Assembly: GCF_003205295.1 (NCBI RefSeq)
Contig: NZ_QJRP01000005.1
Span: forward strand, 222,801 to 286,800
Reading direction: 5' to 3'
DNA length: 64,000 nt
Origin: Pseudomonas mosselii
Lineage (GTDB): Bacteria; Pseudomonadota; Gammaproteobacteria; Pseudomonadales; Pseudomonadaceae
A program made the position numbers and the translations under genes. Shown here in pieces: positions 1-7,979 of this stretch (its first letter is position 1; every line of letters begins with the position of its first letter). Below the pieces are notes generated by a model. It ran no database searches and was not told the DNA's origin. It saw only the letters and a program-made list of their open reading frames with translations.

Positions 1-2
1 TC

Positions 3-419
3 GGCGGGGTGAAGAAAATCGAGGCCCTCGGCGCGCTCAAGCTGCTGTCCGGCGGCTCCGCCAGCCTGGCCGCCCTCGACGACCTGCACCAGGCCACCGG
101 CCGCGACCTGAACCTGGCGGTGGGGCAGAAACTCAACGCAGCGATTGGCGGCGACGTCCAGGAGCGGATCGAGGGCCTGCGCCACAGCGTGGTGAAGATC
201 AGCCAGCGCCTGCAGGCGCCGAAGACCTGGCTGGGCTCCGAGACGGTGAACGTGCTGCAGGTGCTCTGCGACCTGCTCGACCTGGTCCAGGAGATGAACA
301 CCGAGCTGGCCGGGCACGTGCACGGGCCCACGCCACCCCCTGGCAATGCGGCGGTCTTCAGCGGCGCGGCGGTGCGGGCCCAGGCCATGGGGCTCAAGTT
401 GAAGCCGATCACGCTGTGA
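3..419 (+). CDS. C-terminal part of a phage/tailocin baseplate-spike-like protein (5' end outside window)
   Basis: The frame is open from the window edge, so this is the 3' end of a longer gene; the GTG at 9 is probably internal. The visible 139 residues end with HVHGPTPPP followed by an alanine-rich stretch and LKLKPITL. An HxHGxTPP segment followed by A-rich sequence is usual at the C-terminus of contractile-tail baseplate proteins (gpV/VgrG-like) in Pseudomonas prophages and tailocins. Upstream context is not visible, so a family name cannot be fixed. It would mark the right end of a tailocin or prophage cluster; no further phage genes follow. Confidence 0.45.
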   Translation, partial: GGVKKIEALGALKLLSGGSASLAALDDLHQATGRDLNLAVGQKLNAAIGGDVQERIEGLRHSVVKISQRLQAPKTWLGSETVNVLQVLCDLLDLVQEMNTELAGHVHGPTPPPGNAAVFSGAAVRAQAMGLKLKPITL

Positions 420-440
420 TCTTCAAGGCATTTCGTATTC

Positions 441-500
441 GCGGGGCCAGCCCGCTCCCACAGGTTCAGCCTTGAGCCTGTGGGAGCGGGCTGGCCCCGC
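441..500. repeat. REP hairpin
   Basis: Two arms of the REP sequence (GCGGGGCCAGCCCGCTCCCA and its complement) face each other around a short loop containing CAGGTTCAGCCTTGAGCCTG, itself a palindrome. It lies just after the partial phage-type gene and could stabilise or end its transcript. Confidence 0.85.
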
Positions 501-585
501 GTTGCGTTTGGGGCGGAAAAAGTTGAGTGTTCACACGACTGACTGCCAGAAGACTTGGATTTACCCCATCGGGAACAGCTTTGCA

Positions 586-686
586 GCATCACCAGCGTGG
601 GAGCGGGCTTGACCCGCGATCACCGGCGAAGCCGGTGCCATGCCTATAATCGCGGGGCAAGCCCGCTCCCACGCTGGTGATGATGC
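586..686. repeat. Long REP inverted pair
   Basis: Two REP arms about 40 nt apart are extended outwards by matching bases (GCATCACCAGCGTGGGAGCG against its complement). With 441-500 this fills most of the 474-base gap between the phage-type gene and the MFS gene; nothing else was recognised in that gap. Confidence 0.85.
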
Positions 687-893
687 CCTGCGCGACCTCC
701 CAGCCCATAGAGTCCTGTTCAGCCTGAAAGAATCCAAGGCTTCATCGCCTGCGCACAACCGTCTACAATCCCTCCTGCTTGAACCGGGATAACCGAAGCA
801 CTGCCTCGAAACCCGATGGACCTGACCACTGCCGGTCAACCGTCGGGACAAATGGGTCCGGACCTTGGCCGGCCCGTTTATCGGAGGCAACAC

Positions 894-2063
894 ATGAGCC
901 CGCGTATCTGGCTGCTGGCCCTGGCGACATTCGCCACGGGCATGGCGGAAAACATCACGGTCGGCATCCTGCCGGCCCTGGCCGATGGCCTGCAGGTCCC
1001 GCTCGGGATCGCCGGGCAACTGACCACGGTCTTCTCCCTGAGCTTCGCCCTCGCCGCCCCCTTCTCCCCCCTGTTGACCACCCGTTTTCCGTTGCGTCGA
1101 TTGCTCTGCATCACCCTGGCCCTGTTCGCCTTGTGCAACCTCGCCGCAGCCCTGGCGCCGGGCTATACCTCACTGCTGCTCGCCCGCATCGGCATGGCCA
1201 TGACCAGCGCCCTCACCTGCCTGACCTGCACCCTGATGGCCACGCGCCTGGTACCCAAGGCCCTGCGTGGCCGTGCCATCGGGGTGATCTTCATGGGTAT
1301 TTGCAGCTCGCTGGTACTCGGCGTACCCGCCGGGATGCTGCTGTGCGATGTGCTGGGCTGGCGCGGGGTGTTCACCGGTCTGAGCCTGCTGGCGATCGCA
1401 GTGCTGCTGATGGCCTGGCGCGGATTGCCGCAACTGCAGAGCAGCGAACGCATCGCGCTGGGCAGCTACCTGCGGCATCTGCGTGACAGCCGCCTGGTGG
1501 CCGCCCAGGGCGTATCGCTGTTGATGATCGCCGGGCACTTCACGGTGTTCGCTTACCTCGCCCCCTATGCCCGACAGGTCGCCGACATACCGGTGCAGTG
1601 GCTGGCGGCCCTGTTCGCCGTCTTCGGTATCGCCGGCGTCTCGGGTGGCTATGTTGGCGGCTGGATGGCAGATCGGCTCGGCGCGGGCCGATCCATCGCG
1701 CTGGCGCCACTGCTCTATCTGGCCAGCTTGCTGGTACTGCCGTTGAGCACGGGCACGCCCTGGCTGTTCCTGCCGGCGATGATGCTCTGGGGCGGGCTGA
1801 GCTGGACCACTTCGCCGGTGGTGCAGAGCTACCTGGCGACCCGTGGCGCGGACACCTTCCCCGCCGGCATGAGCCTGAACATGTCGGCCATGCACCTGGG
1901 CGTCGGGCTCGGTTCGGCCATCGGCGGCGCGGTGATCACCGGGGCTACGCTGGCGGCCACCCCCTGGGCTGGCGCCGCGCTGACCGCGTTGGCGGCGGGC
2001 CTGGCGTTCTGGTCGGCGCGTCCACCTGCCGTGCCTGGCTTCAGCGAGCGCGAACCGGCTTAG
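894..2063 (+). CDS. MFS transporter, DHA1/AraJ-type drug or sugar efflux
   Basis: A 389-residue multi-pass inner-membrane protein, typical MFS length, with about 12 hydrophobic segments. The start MSPRIWLLAL is chosen because CGGAGG lies a few bases upstream; the frame is open further but without a better site. The N-terminus (FATGMAENITVGILPALADG) resembles AraJ/NepI/YdhP-type proton antiporters. The substrate cannot be read. The 3' end overlaps the convergent LysR gene by 23 bases, so the two transcripts are antisense at their ends. Confidence 0.85.
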   Translation: MSPRIWLLALATFATGMAENITVGILPALADGLQVPLGIAGQLTTVFSLSFALAAPFSPLLTTRFPLRRLLCITLALFALCNLAAALAPGYTSLLLARIGMAMTSALTCLTCTLMATRLVPKALRGRAIGVIFMGICSSLVLGVPAGMLLCDVLGWRGVFTGLSLLAIAVLLMAWRGLPQLQSSERIALGSYLRHLRDSRLVAAQGVSLLMIAGHFTVFAYLAPYARQVADIPVQWLAALFAVFGIAGVSGGYVGGWMADRLGAGRSIALAPLLYLASLLVLPLSTGTPWLFLPAMMLWGGLSWTTSPVVQSYLATRGADTFPAGMSLNMSAMHLGVGLGSAIGGAVITGATLAATPWAGAALTALAAGLAFWSARPPAVPGFSEREPA

Positions 2064-2967
2064 CGGCCTGCTGCTCCTGCTCGAAGGCATCGGCCAGGTA
2101 GTCGATCAGCTTGCGCACTGCGGGCATCAACCCGCGTCGGGAAGGGAACAATGCCACCACCTCCCCTTCCCGGGGCGCCCAGTCGTCGAGGACATGCGCC
2201 AGCCGCCCGCTAGCCAGATCGTCGCGCACCGCCTCCTCGGGCAGCAGCACCACGCCCACGCCGGCCAGGGCGGCCTCGCGCAGTACCGCGAGGTCGTCCG
2301 ATACCACTCGGGGGCGATGGCGCACGGCAACCTCGGCGCCAGCAGGCCCCACCAGCATCCAGCTAGCGTCCTGCACATTGGCGCCCCAATTCAGGCTCGG
2401 CAGGACCTGGAGGCCTTCCGGCGACACGGGCCGCCCGTGTTCGGCCAACAGGCCCGGCGCGGCCACCAGGCACTGCCGGCTCGGGGCCAGGCGACGCATG
2501 ATCAGCTCACTGCTTTCCAATGGCTGGTGCTGCACGCTCAGCACCAGGTCGAAGCCCTCGCCGATCACATCCACCCGGCGGTTGTAGCTCTTGACCAGCA
2601 GCTCGACCACCGGGCATTGCGCCATGAAACTCGCCAGCATCGGCGCCAGGCGCGAATCGAGCAACGCGGTGCTGCTGGCCAGGCGCACGATGCCACGAGG
2701 TTCGGCGCGGTTACGCTCGACGGCATCCTCGGCGGCGACGGCCTGCTCGAGCATGCCCAGGCAATGGCGATAATACTCCAGGCCCACCTCGGTCACCTGG
2801 AACTGCCGCGTGGAGCGCTGGATCAGGCGCACACCCAGGCGCTCCTCGAGCTTGGCCACGCGCCGGCTGAGGCGTGACTTGGGCAGGCCAAGGATACGCC
2901 CGGCGGGCGCGAAGCCGCCGTGCTCCACCACCTTGGCGTAGAGATAAAGGTCGTTCAGGTCGAACAT
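2041..2967 (-). CDS. LysR-family transcriptional regulator
   Basis: About 308 residues. An N-terminal winged HTH (FAPAGRILGLPKSRLSRRVA, residues ~20-40) is followed by a LysR effector domain, here of the DsdC/AaeR-like subclass. It is the last gene downstream of the efflux operon on the same strand and may control it. The start MFDLNDLYLY fits the family N-terminus. An alternative ATG at 3009 overlaps the hlyD stop as ATGA, which would translationally couple regulator and pump (322 residues). The ligand is unknown; aromatic acids are an inference from the adjacent AaeAB-like pump. Confidence 0.85.
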   Translation of the reverse strand: MFDLNDLYLYAKVVEHGGFAPAGRILGLPKSRLSRRVAKLEERLGVRLIQRSTRQFQVTEVGLEYYRHCLGMLEQAVAAEDAVERNRAEPRGIVRLASSTALLDSRLAPMLASFMAQCPVVELLVKSYNRRVDVIGEGFDLVLSVQHQPLESSELIMRRLAPSRQCLVAAPGLLAEHGRPVSPEGLQVLPSLNWGANVQDASWMLVGPAGAEVAVRHRPRVVSDDLAVLREAALAGVGVVLLPEEAVRDDLASGRLAHVLDDWAPREGEVVALFPSRRGLMPAVRKLIDYLADAFEQEQQAAKPVRAR

Positions 2968-3005
2968 CGGCAACACTCGTCCACGGCTCACTGCTGCATC
3001 ATCCG

Positions 3006-3959
3006 TCATTCTTCGAGGATCGTCACAGTGGCGGTGGTCCCGGCCCGCAAAGGAGGCGCCTCGGCAGCCTGGGGCTCCAGGCGCAGGCGTACCGGCACGC
3101 GCTGGGCCAGCTTGACCCAGGTGTAGTTCGGGTTGACGTTGGCCAGCAGGCGGTTGCCCGGCTGGTTCTCACGGTCGGTGATGGCGTAGGCGATGCTCTC
3201 CACCGTGCCCTGCAACGCCTGGCCATTCATCAGCACGATGCGCGCCCGGCTGCCGACGGCGATGCGCGGCAGCTTGGTCTCTTCGAAGTAGCCACTGACA
3301 TGGAACGAATCGCTGTCCACCAGCGCCAGCAACGCGGCACCCGGTTGCGCGAAGTCGCCCTGACGGGTCAGCAGGTTGGTGACATGACCATTGACCGGCG
3401 CCAGCACCTCGGTGCGCTGCAGGTCGAGCTGTGCCTGTTCCAGCGTGGCTTCGGCCAGTTGCACATTGGCTTGCGCCAGGCCGAGGCTGGACTGCTCGCG
3501 CAGCAGGTCGGCCTGGGCCACAGCCACATCAGTCTTGGACTTTTCCCACTCCTCGGCGGAAATGGCCGACAGTGACTGCAGCTTGCCGCGGCGCTGTTCC
3601 TCGCTGCGCCGCTGCTTGAGCAACGCCTGGTTGGCGACGATGTTCGCCTGCGACTGCCCCAAGGCTGCCCGTGCCACCTCGACCGCGCGCCGGGCATGCA
3701 GCACGGCCAGTTCATAGCGCGCCGGGTCGATGCGCAACAGCAGGTCGCCCTTGTGCACGAACTGATTGTCCCGCACCGGCAGGGCGACGATCCGGCCGCT
3801 GACCTCCGCGGCCAGGGTGACCACATCGGCCCGCACCCGTGCGTCGCGGGTCCAGGGCGCCTGGGTATAGTGCGTCCAGGCCAGCCAGCCCAGCACGATG
3901 GCAACGGCCAGCATGACCAGGGTCAGGCTGCGCGACAACAGCGGCTTGATCGACGACAT
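3006..3959 (-). CDS. HlyD-family membrane fusion protein, AaeA-like
   Basis: A 317-residue periplasmic adaptor. One N-terminal membrane anchor (residues ~10-28) is followed by a barrel-lipoyl half (VSGRIVALPVRDNQFVHKGD), a coiled-coil hairpin (~90-180), the second lipoyl half (VLAPVNGHVTNLLTRQGDF) and a C-terminal beta-barrel. This is the EmrA/AaeA layout. Its start abuts the DUF1656 gene and the FUSC gene precedes that, matching the aaeXAB set exporting p-hydroxybenzoate-type aromatic acids in E. coli. Substrate here is inferred only. Confidence 0.88.
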   Translation of the reverse strand: MSSIKPLLSRSLTLVMLAVAIVLGWLAWTHYTQAPWTRDARVRADVVTLAAEVSGRIVALPVRDNQFVHKGDLLLRIDPARYELAVLHARRAVEVARAALGQSQANIVANQALLKQRRSEEQRRGKLQSLSAISAEEWEKSKTDVAVAQADLLREQSSLGLAQANVQLAEATLEQAQLDLQRTEVLAPVNGHVTNLLTRQGDFAQPGAALLALVDSDSFHVSGYFEETKLPRIAVGSRARIVLMNGQALQGTVESIAYAITDRENQPGNRLLANVNPNYTWVKLAQRVPVRLRLEPQAAEAPPLRAGTTATVTILEE

Positions 3960-4166
3960 CTACCTGCTCACTCCCATCCACAACAACAAGGCCGCGCAAA
4001 TCGCGGTGTACAAGGCACCCTGGAACAGCGCCGGATGCCAGACGAATGCCAGCACGCCCACCCGGCGCAACAAGGCATCGACCAGCACAAACAACGGCAG
4101 CGCCAGTAGCAGCGCCTGGGCGATGGGCGGCAGGTAGACCCCGCCCACCTCGAAATCAATGGGCAT
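3960..4166 (-). CDS. DUF1656 small membrane protein, AaeX-like
   Basis: A 68-residue protein with two hydrophobic helices and the family opening MPIDFEVGGVYLPP. DUF1656/AaeX proteins sit between FUSC permease and HlyD genes in aromatic-acid efflux operons; their exact role is unsettled. The start overlaps the end of the FUSC gene by 11 bases and the stop is immediately before the HlyD ATG, so the three are almost certainly translated together. Confidence 0.88.
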   Translation of the reverse strand: MPIDFEVGGVYLPPIAQALLLALPLFVLVDALLRRVGVLAFVWHPALFQGALYTAICAALLLWMGVSR

Positions 4167-6312
4167 TGGCCACCTCCGAAATCAGCCGTGCGCCTTTAGG
4201 CTCCAGCACTCGGCGATAGCGCGTCAGCAACTGCCCAGCCACCGCCAGGGCCACCCGCAGGATGAACAGCCGACGCAAGACATCACGCTCCATTGGCCCT
4301 GGCGCGCCATGCAGGGCATCGAGCGCCTGCGTGTGGTCATCCAGCTCACGCAAAAGCGGGTCGAGCTCCACTGCTCCCTGGCCACCGATGAAATCGGCAA
4401 TGCCCTGCAGGCTTTCCCGCAATCGAGCGCGGGTTGCCGACGGCAATGCCAGGCCACTGTCGCACAGGGTGCGCGCCTGGCCCAGGGCGATGGCCAACGC
4501 CGGACACACCAGCGCACACTCGACGCGCTCGCGGGAAGCCATGTCCGGGGCGGCCGGCAGTAGACCGATCAATGCCGACAGGCGATCAAGCAACAGGCTC
4601 TCGAAGGCGAACTGCCCTGCCAGCGAACCGCTCCCGAGCACCTGGCGGCGCACATCCTCACGGGTCTGGCGAAACAATCGGGCGATGCGTTTCTGCGCAT
4701 TGAACGGAAAGACCAGCGCGAACACGGCCATCGCCAGCACCCCGGCCACCAGGTAGCCACCGGCGAACTCGAACCACTGGATGTCGCTGTTGTGATAGGC
4801 CCCGATATTCTGCGGCCCGATCATCAGCAGGCTGATCAGACCGATGCCCATGCCGATCCCCGCGGTCATCGGGTTGGCCAGGCCGACGGCCGCCAGGTAC
4901 AGCAACGGTGCCAGGCACAGGGCAAGCATCTCGAAGTCGGTGAACAGCGGCAGCAGGGCGAACTGATAGAGCGCGGACAAGCCCATGCCCACCAACAGCC
5001 CGCGGTTGTAGTTCTGGCTGGCCAGCAGCGGTCGGGGCAAGGTCGCCATCAGCGAACACATCACACCCATCAGGATCACCGCCGAACGCGCACCATCCCA
5101 GGCGCTCTCGATCCACAACCCGCCGATCAGCAACAGGGCCAGGCAGGCGCGCACGGCGTTCATCGCCGCCAGCGGCCAGTCCAGGTGCAAGGCGCTGGCG
5201 CGCCCCAGTTGCTGGGGACAACTGGCCAGACGGCCCTGCTGGATCGCCTCGTTCAGCTCGATCAGCTCGTCCAGTTGCTGCAGCAGGCGCGCCTGCTCCC
5301 AGCGCAAGGCCCAGGCCAGGGCACGCAGGTGCGGGGGCAGCGGCTCGTTGAGAAACTCGGCGCGATCGGCGGCGTCATCGAAGCCCTTGTGCAGGGTGCG
5401 CAGGGCCTCGCGGTCCGCTGCCGAGAGCGCCATACCGTCACGTGCCAGCGCATCCAGGCTCGCCAGTTCGGCGTCGCGCAGCAGCTGGATATCCGCGGGC
5501 AGCGGCCCCTGCCAGTGCGCCTTGATCAGCTCACGCTGCTGACGCAGCACCAGCAGTCGCGAAACCAGCAGCACCAGCTGGTTGGCGAACAGTTGCACCA
5601 GCCCATCGCCGCTGCGCAGGTGCGGGGCATCGAAGTACAGGTGCCGACGCAACCCCTCCAGCGCGCTGACCTCGGCGATCAACCGGGCCTGACGCTGACC
5701 GAATGCGGCCTCGTCCTCTTCGGTGCGGATCACCTCGGCGGCATGCTGGGCGATCAGTTTCAGCAGGCTGTCGACTTTGGCGAAATAGCTGTTGGCCACC
5801 GCCTGCGGGCGGGCCGTCAGCAGGCTGACCACGGCCACGCAGGCCACCGCCAGCAAGGTCTCGGTAACCCGTGTAACGGCCAGCATGAAGGTGCCCTCGG
5901 GCTCGGGTACGGCCAGCATGGCCACCACCACCGCGGTAAAGCCGCTGAGCACGAAGGCATGGGAATCGGTATAGCGCAGCAAGGTGCCACCGGCGGTGCA
6001 CAGCCCCAGCCACAGCGCCAGGCTGACCAGCAGGGTGTACGGCATCTGCGCGAACAACGCCATCAGCAGCACGGCCACCGCCGCGCCGACCACGGTGCCG
6101 AGCACCTGCGCGAGGCTGCGCTTGAGGGTCATGCCGGCCAGCGGCAGGCTGATGATGATCACTGTCATCAGCGCCCATTTCGGTTGTTCCAGGTCGAACA
6201 CGAACGCCAGGTAGAGACACAGCAGGCCCGCCACCACCGTGCGCAGCGCGAACAGCAGCACATCGCGTCCGGGGCGCAGGGCAAGCCTGAAATAGGCAAT
6301 CAGTGGAGCCAT
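4156..6312 (-). CDS. FUSC-family efflux permease, AaeB-like
   Basis: A 718-residue inner-membrane protein with the FUSC layout: an N-terminal cluster of about six transmembrane helices (FALRTVVAGLLCLYLAFVFD onwards), a soluble middle (~170-370), a second transmembrane cluster (~385-530) and a soluble C-terminus. AaeB homologues work with an HlyD adaptor to pump out hydroxylated aromatic acids. GAGG lies upstream of the ATG. It is 60 bases after the first hydrolase gene, with a perfect GC-rich hairpin between. Confidence 0.88.
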   Translation of the reverse strand: MAPLIAYFRLALRPGRDVLLFALRTVVAGLLCLYLAFVFDLEQPKWALMTVIIISLPLAGMTLKRSLAQVLGTVVGAAVAVLLMALFAQMPYTLLVSLALWLGLCTAGGTLLRYTDSHAFVLSGFTAVVVAMLAVPEPEGTFMLAVTRVTETLLAVACVAVVSLLTARPQAVANSYFAKVDSLLKLIAQHAAEVIRTEEDEAAFGQRQARLIAEVSALEGLRRHLYFDAPHLRSGDGLVQLFANQLVLLVSRLLVLRQQRELIKAHWQGPLPADIQLLRDAELASLDALARDGMALSAADREALRTLHKGFDDAADRAEFLNEPLPPHLRALAWALRWEQARLLQQLDELIELNEAIQQGRLASCPQQLGRASALHLDWPLAAMNAVRACLALLLIGGLWIESAWDGARSAVILMGVMCSLMATLPRPLLASQNYNRGLLVGMGLSALYQFALLPLFTDFEMLALCLAPLLYLAAVGLANPMTAGIGMGIGLISLLMIGPQNIGAYHNSDIQWFEFAGGYLVAGVLAMAVFALVFPFNAQKRIARLFRQTREDVRRQVLGSGSLAGQFAFESLLLDRLSALIGLLPAAPDMASRERVECALVCPALAIALGQARTLCDSGLALPSATRARLRESLQGIADFIGGQGAVELDPLLRELDDHTQALDALHGAPGPMERDVLRRLFILRVALAVAGQLLTRYRRVLEPKGARLISEVANAH

Positions 6313-6338
6313 CCATTACCTCGTAACCGACAAGGCGG

Positions 6339-6366
6339 GTCCGGGCCCCGGCACCGGGGCCCGGAC
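6339..6366 (-). promoter_or_regulatory. Perfect GC-rich hairpin between hydrolase and FUSC genes
   Basis: GTCCGGGCCCCGG and its exact complement are separated by two bases, giving a 13-bp stem. No T-run follows on the minus strand, so it is more likely an mRNA-stabilising or attenuating element than a full terminator. It would let the upstream hydrolases be expressed more than the pump genes. Confidence 0.6.
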
Positions 6367-6372
6367 ACACCG

Positions 6373-6993
6373 TCACTTGGCCAGCTTGCTGTAGCTGGTC
6401 ATCAGGTTACGGTAGTCGGGAATGTGGTTGGAGAACAACGTGCCCAAGCCTTCGATGTCGTTGCGCCAGTCGCGGTGCAGCTCGCAGGCCACGCCGAACC
6501 AGGTCATCAGCTGGGCGCCGGCGGCCTCCATGCGACGCCAGGCCGAGTCGCGGGTCAGCTCGTTGAAGGTGCCGGAGGCGTCGGTCACCACGAACACATC
6601 GAAACCCTCCTCCAGCGCCGACAGCGCCGGGAAAGCCACGCACACCTCGGTGACCACGCCGGCGATGATCAGCTGCTTCTTGCCGGTGGCCTTCACCGCC
6701 TTGACGAAGTCCTCGTTGTCCCAGGCGTTGATGTTGCCGGGACGGGCGATGTAGGGCGCGTCGGGGAATTGCTCCTTGAGCTCGGGCACTAGCGGGCCGT
6801 TGGGACCGGTCTCGAAGCTGGTGGTTAGGATGGTCGGCAGCTTGAAGTATTTGGCCAGGTCGGCCAGCGCCAGCACGTTGTTCTTGAACCGGTCCGGGTC
6901 GATATCGCGCACCAGCGACAGCAAACCGGTCTGGTGATCGACCAGCAGGACTGCGGCGTTGTTCTTGTCCAGACGCTTGTATTGGAATGCCAT
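6373..6993 (-). CDS. Isochorismatase-family cysteine hydrolase, YcaC-like
   Basis: A 206-residue alpha/beta hydrolase. It has the family features: Asp in LLVDHQTGLL (~residue 20), the NAWDNEDF segment, and the catalytic Cys in GVVTEVCVAFPAL. Closest in style to YcaC, a hydrolase whose physiological substrate is not established. AAGGAG precedes the ATG. It lies 36 bases after a second hydrolase of the same family and 60 bases before the AaeB-like pump gene, so the two enzymes and the pump probably share a transcript. The products share the YcaC fold with clearly different sequences, implying an old duplication. Confidence 0.88.
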   Translation of the reverse strand: MAFQYKRLDKNNAAVLLVDHQTGLLSLVRDIDPDRFKNNVLALADLAKYFKLPTILTTSFETGPNGPLVPELKEQFPDAPYIARPGNINAWDNEDFVKAVKATGKKQLIIAGVVTEVCVAFPALSALEEGFDVFVVTDASGTFNELTRDSAWRRMEAAGAQLMTWFGVACELHRDWRNDIEGLGTLFSNHIPDYRNLMTSYSKLAK

Positions 6994-7029
6994 GGTGGAT
7001 CTCCTTGCTTGGATAGGGAACAGCCAGAT

Positions 7030-7719
7030 TCAGTTGCGTTGCGAGTCTAGTTGCTCATGACCGGTGACGACGGCCTGGGCCTTGGTGTAGCTCTCGATCA
7101 GCAGTTGGTAGTGCGGGAACACCGCGCTGTAGGCCTCGGCCCACTGGGCGGCGTCAGGGCGGTTCCAGGTGCGTTGGACCTCGGAGCAGACGGCGGCGGT
7201 GTCCATCGGCACCACGCCGGCCTGGACCACCCGCGCCAGGGTCACTTCCTGGGCCATCTTGGAGTAGGTGCCTGACGCATCGATGACAGCGAACACCTGG
7301 TAGCCGGCGGCCACCGCGCTGATGCTGGGGAAGGCCATGCAAACGCTGGTGATGGTACCGGCGATGATCAGCTGCTTGCGCCCGGTGGCCTTCACCGCGG
7401 CGACGAACTCGGGATTGTCCCAGGCGTTGATCTCACCCTTGCGGGCCACGTATTGCGCATGTGGCGCGGCCTCGTGGATTTCCGGGATCAACGGGCCGTT
7501 GGGGCCCTGGGGTACCGAGGCGGTGGTGATGACCGGGATCTTCGCCAGGCTGGCGACCTTGGCCAGGGTGATGGCATTGGCCCGCAGCTCGGTCATGGGC
7601 ATGTCCTTGACCGTCTGGAACAGGCCGCTCTGGTGGTCGATCAGCAGCATGGTGGCGTTGTCGGGGTCGATGCGTGGCACCTGGCCTTCGAAGTTGGCGG
7701 CTTGCGAGAAATTGCTCAT
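7030..7719 (-). CDS. Second isochorismatase-family hydrolase
   Basis: About 229 residues. Catalytic features are [13 protein letters not shown] (Asp), [10 protein letters not shown] and [13 protein letters not shown] (Cys). The start [12 protein letters not shown] is chosen because AAGGAGAG sits just upstream; the longer frame has no site. Relative to its neighbour it has an N-terminal extension of about 12 residues and a longer C-terminus. First gene of the hydrolase-pump operon. A nicotinamidase or true isochorismatase role is not supported, since no siderophore or NAD genes are adjacent. Confidence 0.87.
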   Translation of the reverse strand: MSNFSQAANFEGQVPRIDPDNATMLLIDHQSGLFQTVKDMPMTELRANAITLAKVASLAKIPVITTASVPQGPNGPLIPEIHEAAPHAQYVARKGEINAWDNPEFVAAVKATGRKQLIIAGTITSVCMAFPSISAVAAGYQVFAVIDASGTYSKMAQEVTLARVVQAGVVPMDTAAVCSEVQRTWNRPDAAQWAEAYSAVFPHYQLLIESYTKAQAVVTGHEQLDSQRN

Positions 7720-7979
7720 CGTTCTCTCCTTCAGGTGTGGAGAACAGGCCATCCTGGCCGCTGCGGTCTGGCCGCGCCCCACACATCCACAGTGGGGACT
7801 ATGAGAGTAGGCAACGCAGGCTGAACGAAGCGACCGTCAGTCGGCGGGCCGTGGGAGATGCCCGTGCGGCCTGGGGCCAGACGGGCGACAGGGCTAACGG
7901 TAGAGAGGAGAGACGCGGGCCGGTAGGCCCATGGGTGAACCCTCAGAGTTCTACCTGAAGAACAGTGAGGCGGGCGCCG

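Noticed and set aside
441..686. Clustered palindromes considered as a CRISPR or attachment site
   Set aside because: They are REP hairpins shared with many other gaps in the window; no spacers or integrase nearby.
4792..6792. Long open frame of 666 codons on the plus strand across the FUSC and hydrolase genes
   Set aside because: It is antisense to well-recognised genes; its Gln/His/Arg-rich low-complexity product is what GC-rich coding DNA gives on the other strand.
6373..7719. Isochorismatases as part of siderophore or phenazine synthesis
   Set aside because: No isochorismate synthase, NRPS or phz genes nearby; both enzymes look like YcaC-type hydrolases.
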